Source: Siminovitchia sp047228825
Lineage (GTDB): Bacteria > Bacillota > Bacilli > Bacillales > Bacillaceae_C
DNA length: 42,776 nucleotides
Direction of reading: 5' to 3'
Assembly (NCBI RefSeq): GCF_047228825.1
Contig: NZ_JBFEGN010000024.1
Coordinates: 1 to 42,776 of the forward strand
The position numbers and the translations under genes are program-made. This document shows positions 27,375 to 35,815 of the stretch, in pieces (position 1 is the stretch's first letter; each line of letters opens with the position of its first letter). The notes under the pieces were generated by a model, which was given only the letters and a program-made list of their open reading frames with translations, did no database searches and was not told where the DNA came from.

Positions 27375-27427
27375 ACATTGAATTAATAGGCCCATTATGA
27401 TTTGAATGAATGATCAGGAGGCGGCAA
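27375..27427 (+). other. hisB-hisA junction where hisH is absent
   Basis: Only 53 bp separate hisB and hisA, while the usual order is hisB-hisH-hisA with hisH about 600-640 bp long. The gap holds the hisA ribosome binding site (AGGAGG, 27417-27422) and a minimal ATG-ATT-TGA that may be a deletion scar of the hisH start (hisH commonly begins M-I). Apart from that there is no trace of hisH. Every other his gene except the phosphatase gene is tightly packed. Confidence 0.6.
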
Positions 27428-28126
27428 ATGAAGATTTTACCGGCAATGGATTTAATGGACGGAAAGTGCGTCAGATTGTATCAGGGGGATTTTAACAAAA
27501 CAACGCAAGTCGGAAGCGATCCCGCTTCGCAATTGCAAACCTTTATTAACAACGGTGCGGAAATCATTCATATTGTTGATTTGGACGGCGCCCGTTCCGG
27601 GCGACCTGAGCAGATAGATTTGATTACGGAACTGTGTACCAGGTCGACTGTGCCGGTTCAGGTTGGCGGGGGCATAAGGAATCTGGAAACCGTAGAGGCA
27701 TACGTACATGCCGGAGTAGACCGGATCGTCATTGGGACGGCTGCCATTCAAAACAGGGCATTTTTACATGAAGCCCTGGAAAACTATCAAAAACATATCG
27801 TCATTGGCATTGATGCCCGCAATGAAAAAGTGGCGGTTTCGGGATGGGAGCAGGAAACCGAAATGGATTATATTGAATTTGCGAAGCAAATGGAGCAGCT
27901 TGGCGTTGAAACGATCGTTTTTACGGATATCTCAAAAGACGGGACGATGCAGGGGCCGAACCTTGCGCAGCTGAAAAAAATCAATGATGCCGTCAGCTGC
28001 AAAATTGTCGCATCAGGCGGTATCCGTAATCAGGAAGATTTGGACGCCGTGGCCGCATTGGGGATTGAAGAGGCGATCGTCGGAAAAGCGATGTATGAAG
28101 GCACAGTCACATTAAGGAGGTCATGA
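27428..28126 (+). CDS. hisA: ProFAR isomerase
   Basis: Isomerises ProFAR to PRFAR, a TIM-barrel enzyme, 232 aa. D8 of P-A-M-D-L and the second catalytic Asp region (V-F-T-D-I-S-K-D-G-T) are present, with phosphate-binding V-Q-V-G-G-G-I-R and A-S-G-G-I-R. Start ATG 27428 after AGGAGGCGG; an upstream in-frame ATG at 27410 would overlap the ribosome site. It directly precedes hisF, which takes its product. Confidence 0.95.
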   Translation: MKILPAMDLMDGKCVRLYQGDFNKTTQVGSDPASQLQTFINNGAEIIHIVDLDGARSGRPEQIDLITELCTRSTVPVQVGGGIRNLETVEAYVHAGVDRIVIGTAAIQNRAFLHEALENYQKHIVIGIDARNEKVAVSGWEQETEMDYIEFAKQMEQLGVETIVFTDISKDGTMQGPNLAQLKKINDAVSCKIVASGGIRNQEDLDAVAALGIEEAIVGKAMYEGTVTLRRS

Positions 28127-28129
28127 ACA

Positions 28130-28885
28130 GTGAAAAAAATTATTCCTTGTCTGGATGTAAAAGACGGAAAAGTAGTGAAAGGAATTCATTTTGAGGGTAT
28201 GCGTGAAATGGGCGATCCCCTGGAAATGGCCTCAGATTATTCGAGAAATGGTGCCGATGAGCTGGTATTTCTTGATATTTCAGCTACAACGGAAGGACGC
28301 GACACGATGGTCGATGTTGTCAGGAAAGTGGCGGAAAAAGTGGACATCCCGTTCACGGTTGGCGGCGGAATCAGAACAGTAGACGATATTGCCGTCATTT
28401 TGGATGCTGGAGCGGATAAGGTCGGCATCAACACGGCTGCAGTGGACCGTCCGGAACTCATAAAGGAAGCGGCGGAAAAATTCGGTTCCAACACTGTAGT
28501 CGCAGCCGTGGATGCGAAGCAATTTCCGGATGGCTCGTGGCATGTCATGACGCATGGCGGAATGAAAGATTCCGGGCTGGATGCGGTTCAATGGGCCAAA
28601 ATGCTGGAAGAACTTGGTGCCGGGGAAATATTGCTGACAAGTGTCGACAAAGATGGCGTAAAAGATGGTTATGACTTGGAATTAACGAAAGCGATTGTGG
28701 ATGCTGTCAAGATTCCGGTTACGGCTTCAGGCGGATGCGGCACCGCAGAGGACATCGTTGAGGTATTTGAAAAGACGAATGCGGCCGCAGCTTTGGCAGC
28801 CTCTATTTTCCACCAAGATGAAGTAACCATTCCTGAAGTGAAGAAATTATGCCGTGAGCGGGGAGTGAACGTAAGTGGAGCCTGA
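28130..28885 (+). CDS. hisF: imidazole glycerol phosphate synthase cyclase subunit
   Basis: Uses PRFAR and ammonia to make IGP and AICAR. 251 aa TIM barrel. The catalytic aspartates are kept (C-L-D-V-K-D-G near residue 9, V-D-A-K near 128), as are the phosphate sites (V-G-G-G-I, A-S-G-G). HisF normally receives ammonia from HisH through its barrel. Of the four gate residues known in the Thermotoga enzyme (R5, E46, K99, E167), Glu, Lys and Glu appear kept, but the Arg position is Lys here (K-K-I-I-P-C-L-D). GTG start after AAGGAGGTC. No hisH lies beside it. Confidence 0.95.
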   Translation: MKKIIPCLDVKDGKVVKGIHFEGMREMGDPLEMASDYSRNGADELVFLDISATTEGRDTMVDVVRKVAEKVDIPFTVGGGIRTVDDIAVILDAGADKVGINTAAVDRPELIKEAAEKFGSNTVVAAVDAKQFPDGSWHVMTHGGMKDSGLDAVQWAKMLEELGAGEILLTSVDKDGVKDGYDLELTKAIVDAVKIPVTASGGCGTAEDIVEVFEKTNAAAALAASIFHQDEVTIPEVKKLCRERGVNVSGA

Positions 28886-29519
28886 TTTTTCCAAGGGACT
28901 GCTTCCTGCGATCATTGTGGATGATGCAAGCAAAGAGGTGCTTATGCTCGGTTATATGGATGAAACGGCTTACCGGAAGACACTGGAGACGAAGGAAACA
29001 TGGTTTTTTTCAAGATCCCGCCAGGAATATTGGAACAAAGGGGCCACATCCGGAAATAAGCAAATCGTTAAATCGGTCCATTTGGACTGCGACCGCGATT
29101 CCCTGCTCATTTATGTAGAGCCGCTCGGCCCCGCCTGCCATACGGGGGAGCCATCATGTTTTTTTAACCGGATTCTTGGCGAAAAAACGCCTGATTCTTT
29201 GATTTTTGCTTCATTAATGGCAGAAATTCATGATCGAAAAACAAATCCGGTTGAAGGTTCCTATACAAATTACTTATTGAATAAGGGAATCGACAAAATT
29301 TCCAAAAAGCTGATTGAAGAAGCTGGAGAAGTGATTATAGCAGCAAAAAATCGTGATAAAAAAGAGATCATCAGCGAATGCGGAGACCTGCTTTATCATT
29401 GCCTTGTTTTATTGGCGGAGCAAGGGGTTGCCCTTGAAGAGGTATACGCAGAATTGGAAAAACGGTCATCCAGAAAAGGAAATGCGAAGCCGGAACGGCC
29501 TGAAATTGAAAATTGGTAA
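28875..29519 (+). CDS. hisI: bifunctional phosphoribosyl-AMP cyclohydrolase / phosphoribosyl-ATP pyrophosphatase
   Basis: HisIE fusion, 214 aa. The N-terminal cyclohydrolase half has W-F-F-S-R-S-R and the zinc site D-C-D-R-D and G-P-A-C-H-T-G. The C-terminal pyrophosphatase half (about 115-205) has the all-alpha E-E-A-G-E-V nucleotide-diphosphate motif and E-C-G-D-L-L-Y-H. GTG start 28875 overlaps hisF. It ends the operon; no histidinol phosphatase gene (hisJ/hisK) follows. Confidence 0.95.
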   Translation: MEPDFSKGLLPAIIVDDASKEVLMLGYMDETAYRKTLETKETWFFSRSRQEYWNKGATSGNKQIVKSVHLDCDRDSLLIYVEPLGPACHTGEPSCFFNRILGEKTPDSLIFASLMAEIHDRKTNPVEGSYTNYLLNKGIDKISKKLIEEAGEVIIAAKNRDKKEIISECGDLLYHCLVLLAEQGVALEEVYAELEKRSSRKGNAKPERPEIENW

Positions 29520-29576
29520 AAGAATTCCTTTTTTACGATGCGTATAGCAAATCGCTGGGCAGGAGATGCGAACAAT

Positions 29577-29604
29577 CGGCGGGGGATCGAAAGATCCCCC
29601 GCTG
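29577..29604. terminator. bidirectional terminator between his operon and adh
   Basis: A 12-bp GC-rich stem (CGGCGGGGGATC with GATCCCCCGCTG, one wobble) and a GAAA tetraloop. A weak T-rich tail (TTTAAGTTTATTTT) lies on the plus side; it sits between convergent genes. Confidence 0.8.
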
Positions 29605-29617
29605 ATTTAAGTTTATT

Positions 29618-30754
29618 TTATGATGGTTTCAGAACAACTTTTATACAGTTATCTTCATGCTCGTTAAAAATTTCATAAGCCCGGGAAGCCTCTTCCAACG
29701 GGATCTGGTGTGTAATAATATCCGTCGGATCAATGTCTTTGGAAACAATTTTTTCGTAAAGTTCGGGCATGAAATGGCGTGCGGGAGCCTGTCCCATCTT
29801 CAGTGTAATGTTTCGGCTAAAAAGGTCACCTAGCGGAAACATGTTGTAGTTTAACCCGTAAACGCCTGTCAGATGGATCGTGCCATACTTTCGGACAGCT
29901 TTTGTGGCAATTTGAATGGCGCTTAATGTTCCGCCTTGGATCATCAGTTTTTGCCCGATTTTTTCAAGCGGGGATTTTTTTCCGTCCATGCCGGCGCAAT
30001 CAATGACTACATCTGCACCCCCTCCGGTTAATCCCTTCAATTTCAGCCCCATATCATCATGTTTTGTGAAATCAAAGATCTCCACATTGTTTATGTTTTT
30101 GGCATGATCCAAACGGTATGGAATATGGTCAATGCCAATCACCCGTTTGGCCCCGGCCTTCCATGCGAATTTTTGCGTCATCAGGCCGATCGGGCCGCAG
30201 CCGAGAACAACGACGGTATCCCCCGGTTTTACCCCGGCATTTTTCACACTCCAATAAGCAGTAGGCAGGACATCTGATAAAAACAATAAGGATTCATCTT
30301 CGAGTTCACACGATTCCGGTACGACAAACGGAAGGAAATTTCCATAAGGGACTCTCAAGAACTCCGCTTGGCCTCCCGCATAATCACCAAACCATTCGGA
30401 GTAGCCAAAATATCCTCCTGTATCTTCAAATCGATTGGATTGATCACATTGGCTTTCCATGTCGTTTTGACAATAAAAACAAGTTCCGCAGGAAACGGTA
30501 AAAGGAATGACGACCCGGTCGCCTTTTTTGACTTTGGTAACATCCGGTCCAGTTTCTTCAACGATCCCCATCGGTTCATGCCCAATGATATATCCTTCGC
30601 GAAGCTTAATATTTCCGAGGTATAAATGAAGATCCGATCCGCAAATCGCAGTAGATGTGATACGGACGATAATATCATCATTTTTTTCTATCATGGGGTC
30701 ATCGACATTTTTAACCTCCACCTTTTTCGGGCCTTGGTATGTCACGGCTTTCAT
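29618..30754 (-). CDS. zinc-dependent alcohol dehydrogenase (formaldehyde dehydrogenase-like)
   Basis: A 378-aa medium-chain dehydrogenase/reductase. The catalytic zinc ligands appear in A-I-C-G-S-D-L-H and G-H-E-P. The structural zinc lobe has four Cys (S-C-G-T-C-F-Y-C ... C near residues 89-104). The NAD-binding Rossmann motif is V-L-G-C-G-P-I-G-L. The closest family is the glutathione-independent formaldehyde dehydrogenase-like ADHs; the substrate is unproven. ATG after TGGAGGCG. Confidence 0.9.
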   Translation of the reverse strand: MKAVTYQGPKKVEVKNVDDPMIEKNDDIIVRITSTAICGSDLHLYLGNIKLREGYIIGHEPMGIVEETGPDVTKVKKGDRVVIPFTVSCGTCFYCQNDMESQCDQSNRFEDTGGYFGYSEWFGDYAGGQAEFLRVPYGNFLPFVVPESCELEDESLLFLSDVLPTAYWSVKNAGVKPGDTVVVLGCGPIGLMTQKFAWKAGAKRVIGIDHIPYRLDHAKNINNVEIFDFTKHDDMGLKLKGLTGGGADVVIDCAGMDGKKSPLEKIGQKLMIQGGTLSAIQIATKAVRKYGTIHLTGVYGLNYNMFPLGDLFSRNITLKMGQAPARHFMPELYEKIVSKDIDPTDIITHQIPLEEASRAYEIFNEHEDNCIKVVLKPS

Positions 30755-30805
30755 CTGTTCGCCTCCATTTCTCTGTCATGTATGGATTAGGATGTCCCGT
30801 TCCTC

Positions 30806-30834
30806 CATAAAAAAACCGGCAAAAGAGCCGGTTT
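30806..30834 (-). terminator. terminator after the YitT-family gene
   Basis: A perfect 8-bp stem (AAACCGGC 30813-30820, GCCGGTTT 30827-30834). Read on the minus strand it is followed by TTTTTTTAT. It overlaps the stop codon of the YitT-family gene. Confidence 0.85.
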
Positions 30835-31724
30835 AGTGAATATGCTTTTTCTTGAACCTGCCGCCCCTGACTTCGGATACATTACCGAACGCAACGAAAG
30901 CATGGGGGTCATAGTCGTTTACGATCATCTTCAACTTTGTTTCTTCCAAACGGGTCACAACACAAAAAATGACTTTTTTGCTGCCTCCCGTAAAAGCGCC
31001 TTCGCCTTTTAAATACGTCACTCCGCGGCCCAGCCTGGCAATAATGGAATTGCCGATGTTTTCCGCTTCGTCGCTGATGATCCAGACGGCTTTTGATTCA
31101 TTCAGGCCTTCGACGACCAAATCGATTGCTTTATAGGCGATGAAATAAGTAATGATCGAATACATGGCCCGTTCCCAGCTAAAGATAAATCCTGCGGTTG
31201 CAAAGATAAAAAAGTTAAAAAACATAATGACTTCGCCCACTGAAAAAGGCAGTTTATTGCTTAATAGAATAGAGAGAACTTCCGTTCCATCAAGCGAACC
31301 GCCGGCTCTGATCACCATGCCGACACCGATCCCCAAAATGATTCCGCCAAAAACCGTATCCAGCAATAAATCTTCTGTTACGATAAAAACATTATGAAGG
31401 AGAACAGAGGTCAGGGATAAAACAAAAATGCCATACAGAGTCGTGAGAGCGAAGGTTTTCCCGATTTGTTTAACCGATATAAATAAAAGGAAGGTTTAGC
31501 AAAAAGAGGATAAATCCAACACGCCAGCCGGTGAGATATCCGATAATAATGGAGATGCCGGTAATTCCGCCGTCCAAAATATTGTTCGGTATTAAAAAAA
31601 ACTCAAGACTGACAGCCATTAAAATGGCTCCCAAGGTAACAAAAACCAATCGAAAAAAAAGAGTTTTTTTCGTCTGTTTCCTGTGCTGCTGCTGTGAATA
31701 CATTGCATTGTCTGTAAGTTTCAT
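30833..31724 (-). pseudogene. YitT-family membrane protein (DUF161/DUF2179), frameshifted
   Basis: Integral membrane protein of the YitT family with a C-terminal cytoplasmic DUF2179 domain. The N-terminal part from ATG 31724 (AAAGGGTCG upstream) carries N-N-I-L-D-G-G-I-T-G-I-S and stops at a TAA at 31472-31470 after F-I-Y-I-G. The rest continues in another frame (K-Q-I-G-K-T-F-A-L-T-T, then L-D-G-T-E-V-L and Y-D-P-H-A-F). The junction at 31469-31475 reads GGT-T-AAA where family members have Gly-Tyr-Lys, so two bases of a Tyr codon seem lost. Repaired, the protein would be about 297 aa, normal for the family. Real mutation or sequencing error cannot be told apart here. Confidence 0.85.
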
Positions 31725-31888
31725 GGCATCGACCCTTTCTAAATTGACTCTTATGTATATTATAAACCTCTCAAACACTTTAGAAAAAAATATTGCATCA
31801 AGTCCCAAATAAACCTGCCTGAATGATGAATGGTGCAAGTGTGAAAGAATTATTCAGGTTGCAACATCATTGTTTTCACCGAAAAAAG

Positions 31889-31923
31889 AAAAAGTCTGTA
31901 GCAGATGCTGCCACAGACTTTTT
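31889..31923. terminator. rho-independent terminator after the acyl-CoA ligase gene
   Basis: Perfect 11-bp outer stem AAAAAGTCTGT/ACAGACTTTTT with an inner GCAG/CTGC pairing. The A-run/T-run symmetry makes it usable in both directions; it lies just after the minus-strand ligase stop. Confidence 0.9.
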
Positions 31924-31928
31924 CAACT

Positions 31929-33545
31929 TTATTGGGTTGTCTTTGCCACATGTTCTCTCACTTGTTCACGCAGTTTCAGTTTTAAAAACTTGCCAACCGA
32001 TGTTTTTGGTATTTCATCGAGAAAAATCACATCATCAGGAAGCCACCAGCCGACAAATTGCGGTTTTAAAAAGTCCATTATTTCTTCTTTTGTAGCGCTT
32101 TTTCCTTCTTTTAAAACGACGCACGCAACGGGACGCTCCTGCCATTTCGGATGGGGAACCGAGACAACCGCGGCTTCAAAAACAGCTTCATGGGCCATGA
32201 GCGCGTTTTCCAGTTCCACGGAAGAGATCCATTCACCGCCGCTTTTGATCAGGTCCTTTGTCCGGTCGACAATATGGATCGCGCCTTCATCATCAATTGT
32301 CACTACATCCCCGGTATGAAGCCAGCCGTCACGGAAAGCTTCTTTCGTCCGGTCATCTTTGTAATACTCATTGGCAATCCAGGGTCCGCGGATAAGAAGC
32401 TCTCCCATTTCCTTTCCGTCACGCTTTACTTCGCCATTTTCGTTGACAACCTTTATTTCCAAGCCTGGGACAACGAGCCCCTGTTTGGACCTGATTTCCA
32501 GTTTTTCCTCATCCGAAAGATCTTGCTGGTAGCTTTTAAGCCGTGACAGTGTGACAAGCGGTGTCGTTTCGGTCATGCCGTATGCGTGGACAAAAGGAAT
32601 GCCGAACTTTGACTCAAATGCCTGAATGATACCCTTTGGTGCAGCGGCCCCGCCGCACAGGACAGCCCTTAAGCTCGATGTATCATAATTTCCCTTTTCC
32701 AGTTCGTTTAAAAGGCCCAGCCAAATAGTAGGTACACCGGCTGTAATCGTAACTTTATACGTTTCAATCAGTTCAGCGAGAATTTTAGGGGTCATCGTCG
32801 GGCCCGGAAGCACTTGGGTGGTACCCAGCCAGGTGGCAGCAAAAGGCATTCCCCAGGCATTCACATGAAACATGGGAACAACAGGCATCGCAACATCCGA
32901 TTCAGAAACCGCTGCAGTATCGGCCATGCTTAACGCCATACTGTGCAGAACAATTCCCCTGTGGGAATAGACGACACCTTTCGGCTTTCCGGTTGTTGCA
33001 GACGTATAACACATGCCGGCAGGGTCATTCTCCTCGAGATCAGATGCGAATTCGTACGTTTCATCGCCGTCCTTGATCAGTTTTTCATAGGAATATAAAG
33101 GTTTCAAATGGGACTGAGGGGGTATGTCATCGTCAGACATGACAATAAATGCCTGTACAGCAGGTATCTTGTCTTTTATTTTTTCAATGATGGGCAAAAG
33201 GTCGGGGTCGATCAGCAATATTTTATCTTCCGCGTGGTTGATGATGTAAATTAAATGCTCCGCTGACAACCGGATATTAATGGTGTGCAACACTGCTCCC
33301 ATGGACGGAATGGCGAAATACGCCTCCAAATGCCGATGATGGTTCCAGGCAAATGTCCCGACACGGTCTCCTTTTTTAACGCCCAATGTTTCCAGCGCAC
33401 TCGATAAAGCTCTTGTACGGCGGCCGACTTTCCCGTAGTCCAGACGATGCATTCCGCCATGAGTCCTTGAAATGACTTCTTTCTTGGAAAAATACTTTTC
33501 GGCACGCTCAATCATCGCTGCGAGCGTTAAAGGGGTGTTCATCAT
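31929..33545 (-). CDS. long-chain fatty acid-CoA ligase (AMP-binding)
   Basis: A 538-aa adenylate-forming enzyme that activates fatty acids to acyl-CoA. Motifs: P-loop-like Y-T-S-A-T-T-G-K-P-K-G, A-Y-G-M-T-E-T-T-P-L, the W-L-H-T-G-D motif, R-T-K-D-L-I-K-S-G-G-E-W, and the C-terminal catalytic Lys in K-T-S-V-G-K-F. The exact acyl length cannot be read off. Start at the first of two ATGs (33545), with AAGGAGAG six bases upstream. Single-gene unit between the promoter at 33701-33729 and a strong terminator. Confidence 0.93.
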   Translation of the reverse strand: MMNTPLTLAAMIERAEKYFSKKEVISRTHGGMHRLDYGKVGRRTRALSSALETLGVKKGDRVGTFAWNHHRHLEAYFAIPSMGAVLHTINIRLSAEHLIYIINHAEDKILLIDPDLLPIIEKIKDKIPAVQAFIVMSDDDIPPQSHLKPLYSYEKLIKDGDETYEFASDLEENDPAGMCYTSATTGKPKGVVYSHRGIVLHSMALSMADTAAVSESDVAMPVVPMFHVNAWGMPFAATWLGTTQVLPGPTMTPKILAELIETYKVTITAGVPTIWLGLLNELEKGNYDTSSLRAVLCGGAAAPKGIIQAFESKFGIPFVHAYGMTETTPLVTLSRLKSYQQDLSDEEKLEIRSKQGLVVPGLEIKVVNENGEVKRDGKEMGELLIRGPWIANEYYKDDRTKEAFRDGWLHTGDVVTIDDEGAIHIVDRTKDLIKSGGEWISSVELENALMAHEAVFEAAVVSVPHPKWQERPVACVVLKEGKSATKEEIMDFLKPQFVGWWLPDDVIFLDEIPKTSVGKFLKLKLREQVREHVAKTTQ

Positions 33546-33700
33546 AGCAATCTCTCCTTTGATTTTACATGTTTACTTAAAATGGTCATTATTTCCTCGC
33601 TATGTTCACCGTGTTTGGGAGCCGGATTTCTGAATGGCGCGGGGGTATTTGATCATTTGATCGGATTCTCAAAACCGGATAAGTGATTTGAATTAAATAT

Positions 33701-33729
33701 ATTCTAATAATTCAAATATCTAAAGTCAA
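33701..33729 (-). promoter_or_regulatory. SigA-type promoter for the acyl-CoA ligase
   Basis: Minus strand: -35 TTGACT (33729-33724), 17-bp spacer, -10 TAGAAT (33706-33701). It lies in the 311-bp divergent gap 33546-33856. That gap also holds a small palindrome GATCA-TT-TGATC (about 33648-33659) and no gene. I see no FadR-like operator and no convincing promoter for the helicase. Confidence 0.8.
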
Positions 33730-33856
33730 GTAAAAAGTGATCGAGCATAAAGTTTGTGATAAAATTTGCTTTTCTCCTTATCCGCGATTTAAACTTAGGA
33801 TAACTGGGGGCCTTTGGGATGCATCCATCATAAACAAGTTGAAATGAGGAAATGAA

Positions 33857-34999
33857 ATGGGTTTTTTACATAGCCTAAAACCTGCATTGCAGGAAACCTG
33901 GAAAAAGTCTTTTAAGGAGCCGACACCCGTTCAGGAACGGGCCATACCGGCCATTTTGGAAGGAAAGGATGTCATTGTCCGGTCTCCTACCGGCACCGGC
34001 AAAACAGTTGCCTATTTACTGCCGATTTTAAATCAGCTGGATGAAACAAAGGAAGCAACACAGGCAGTCATTTTGGCTCCATCACGGGAGCTCGTCATGC
34101 AAATTTTCGAGGAAATTAAAAAATGGTCTGAAGGAACAGGGATTTCGAGCACCTCACTCGTCGGCGGGGCCAATATTAAGCGGCAAATGGAAAAACTGAA
34201 AAAGCGCCCGCAACTGATTGTTGGAACACCAGGAAGAATATGGGAACTGATTCAAATGAAAAAAGTGAAGATGCATGAAGTGAAAACCATTGTGCTGGAC
34301 GAAGGGGATGAGCTGCTCGAAAAAGAACACTTCGACGCTGTCCGCAGTATAGTAAAATCCGCGCTGAATGACCGGCAGCTGCTACTTTTTTCAGCAACTG
34401 CTTTGCAAGATCCCGACCAAGTCAAGACAATGCTGGGGCGGGAGCCCGAATGGGTCACAGTTGAGGAGGAACAAGCTGTTCCATCTAAAATCGAGCATGT
34501 TTATTTGTTGTGCGAGCCGCGCGAAAAAATCAAATTGCTGGGTAAAATCGCGAAAATGGACGGGATGAAAGGACTCGTTTTCATCCGTTCTGTCGGTCAT
34601 TTGCATGTCATTGCGGATAAGTTGTCCTATGAGGGAGTTGATTTGGCCATTCTGCACAGTGATTTGCGCAAGGATGAACGAAAAAGGGCATTAAAAAAGC
34701 TGGATTCCGGAGATATCAGTATCCTGCTCGCTACGGATATAGCTGCAAGAGGATTGGATATTCAAGGGATATCACACGTCATTCATTTTGATTTGGCGGA
34801 AGACTCAGAACAATATATCCACCGTTCCGGAAGAACGGGCCGAATGGGCAAATCCGGAACCGTTGTTTCACTCGTTCATCCAAGGGATGAACGGGAACTC
34901 CAAAAATACGGCAGGAAGCTGGGGGTTCCAATACTAAGAAAGCGGCTCTATAAAGGTGAGTTTAGCCAACCAAAAGATTACCACCGCAGGGGGAAATAA
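33857..34999 (+). CDS. DEAD-box RNA helicase (YfmL/CshC-like)
   Basis: A 380-aa ATP-dependent RNA helicase core with almost no C-terminal extension. Q-motif region F-K-E-P-T-P-V-Q; motif I S-P-T-G-T-G-K-T; Ia P-S-R-E-L; Ib T-P-G-R; motif II is D-E-G-D instead of D-E-A-D; motif III S-A-T; motif V A-T-D-I-A-A-R-G-L-D; motif VI H-R-S-G-R-T-G-R. Short length and the altered motif II match the Bacillus YfmL group, linked to ribosome assembly. The ATG follows GAGGAAATGAA. Its last 22 bp overlap the 3' end of the convergent endonuclease gene. Confidence 0.92.
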   Translation: MGFLHSLKPALQETWKKSFKEPTPVQERAIPAILEGKDVIVRSPTGTGKTVAYLLPILNQLDETKEATQAVILAPSRELVMQIFEEIKKWSEGTGISSTSLVGGANIKRQMEKLKKRPQLIVGTPGRIWELIQMKKVKMHEVKTIVLDEGDELLEKEHFDAVRSIVKSALNDRQLLLFSATALQDPDQVKTMLGREPEWVTVEEEQAVPSKIEHVYLLCEPREKIKLLGKIAKMDGMKGLVFIRSVGHLHVIADKLSYEGVDLAILHSDLRKDERKRALKKLDSGDISILLATDIAARGLDIQGISHVIHFDLAEDSEQYIHRSGRTGRMGKSGTVVSLVHPRDERELQKYGRKLGVPILRKRLYKGEFSQPKDYHRRGK

Positions 35000-35808
35000 A
35001 CGTTTTCCGCAAGCTCCGGAAAATCGATAAACGGGTTGCGATTTCCCTGTATATGGTAGATGGCCTGATTCCGGTGTTTTTCGTAAAGCTCCGGGGGAAA
35101 TGCCTTGTTCCAATTCCGCAGGAGCGTGAAGTCCACTTTTTTTCGAAATGCTTTTTTAATTCCTTTCGGATAACGAAGGATAAAATAAAGCAGGGCGCGG
35201 GCAACCGTTCCTTTACCGAATTCCGGTTCAAACAGCCCGGATGAAGCTACGCCGCATTGGTTTCGTATTTTTTCAGTGGGCAGTTCCGGGTTGTATTCCG
35301 GAAAGTCATAGTACGCAAAATTGGACCGGGTTGCGTTGCAGCTTGGTTCACATGCAAAAAGATGGTGCAAATCACCTTTCATGGGCTCACGTCCAGAAAA
35401 CCAGGATTGCGGGACAATGTGTTCGGCATTAAATTTCAGTTCCGCCGGCACGTAATCGGGAAAGCTGTTTTCTGCCATCAGCTGTTCATGCTTTTTTCGA
35501 ACTTCTTCATCTTTTGCCATCAAGATGGCCGGATCTTGATTTTTTCCGGAGTATATACTTTTAATTTCACCGTTAGGCTGAAGATCCACCCACGTATATA
35601 AATATTGGTCTTTGCTTACCGTATAGGGAAGGCGGTTTTTATGGGTCTGTTTCACAAGGGCATGCAGCTGCCGGAATAATGATTTCACTTCCCACAGATT
35701 GACACGCCGGTAATATTGGATGATTTCATCCCTGTCCGCTTTCGCATCGTAATAAACAAGATCATTTTCTCTTAATCTATGGAGATTTTTCTCCAGTGCC
35801 TTGACCAT
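34978..35808 (-). CDS. endonuclease I family protein
   Basis: Predicted non-specific nuclease of the endonuclease I (His-Me finger) family, about 276 aa. The catalytic region reads F-N-A-E-H-I-V-P-Q-S-W-F, then G-D-L-H-H-L-F and N-A-T-R-S-N. No signal peptide is visible, unlike many secreted relatives such as Bacillus BsnB. I chose ATG 35808, with GGAGTGAT upstream and only 7 bp after the stop of the small upstream gene; TTG 35850 would extend it into that gene. It converges on and overlaps the helicase gene by 22 bp. Confidence 0.85.
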   Translation of the reverse strand: MVKALEKNLHRLRENDLVYYDAKADRDEIIQYYRRVNLWEVKSLFRQLHALVKQTHKNRLPYTVSKDQYLYTWVDLQPNGEIKSIYSGKNQDPAILMAKDEEVRKKHEQLMAENSFPDYVPAELKFNAEHIVPQSWFSGREPMKGDLHHLFACEPSCNATRSNFAYYDFPEYNPELPTEKIRNQCGVASSGLFEPEFGKGTVARALLYFILRYPKGIKKAFRKKVDFTLLRNWNKAFPPELYEKHRNQAIYHIQGNRNPFIDFPELAENVYFPLRW

Positions 35809-35815
35809 TGCATCA

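Noticed and set aside
32600..33010. Y-T-S-A-T-T-G variation in the acyl-CoA ligase P-loop
   Set aside because: Ala at this position is, as far as I recall, common in this ligase subfamily, so it is not a sign of inactivation.
34290..34320. DEAD-box motif II reading D-E-G-D
   Set aside because: Short YfmL-like helicases often vary here and the catalytic D-E is kept, so I treat it as a normal family feature.
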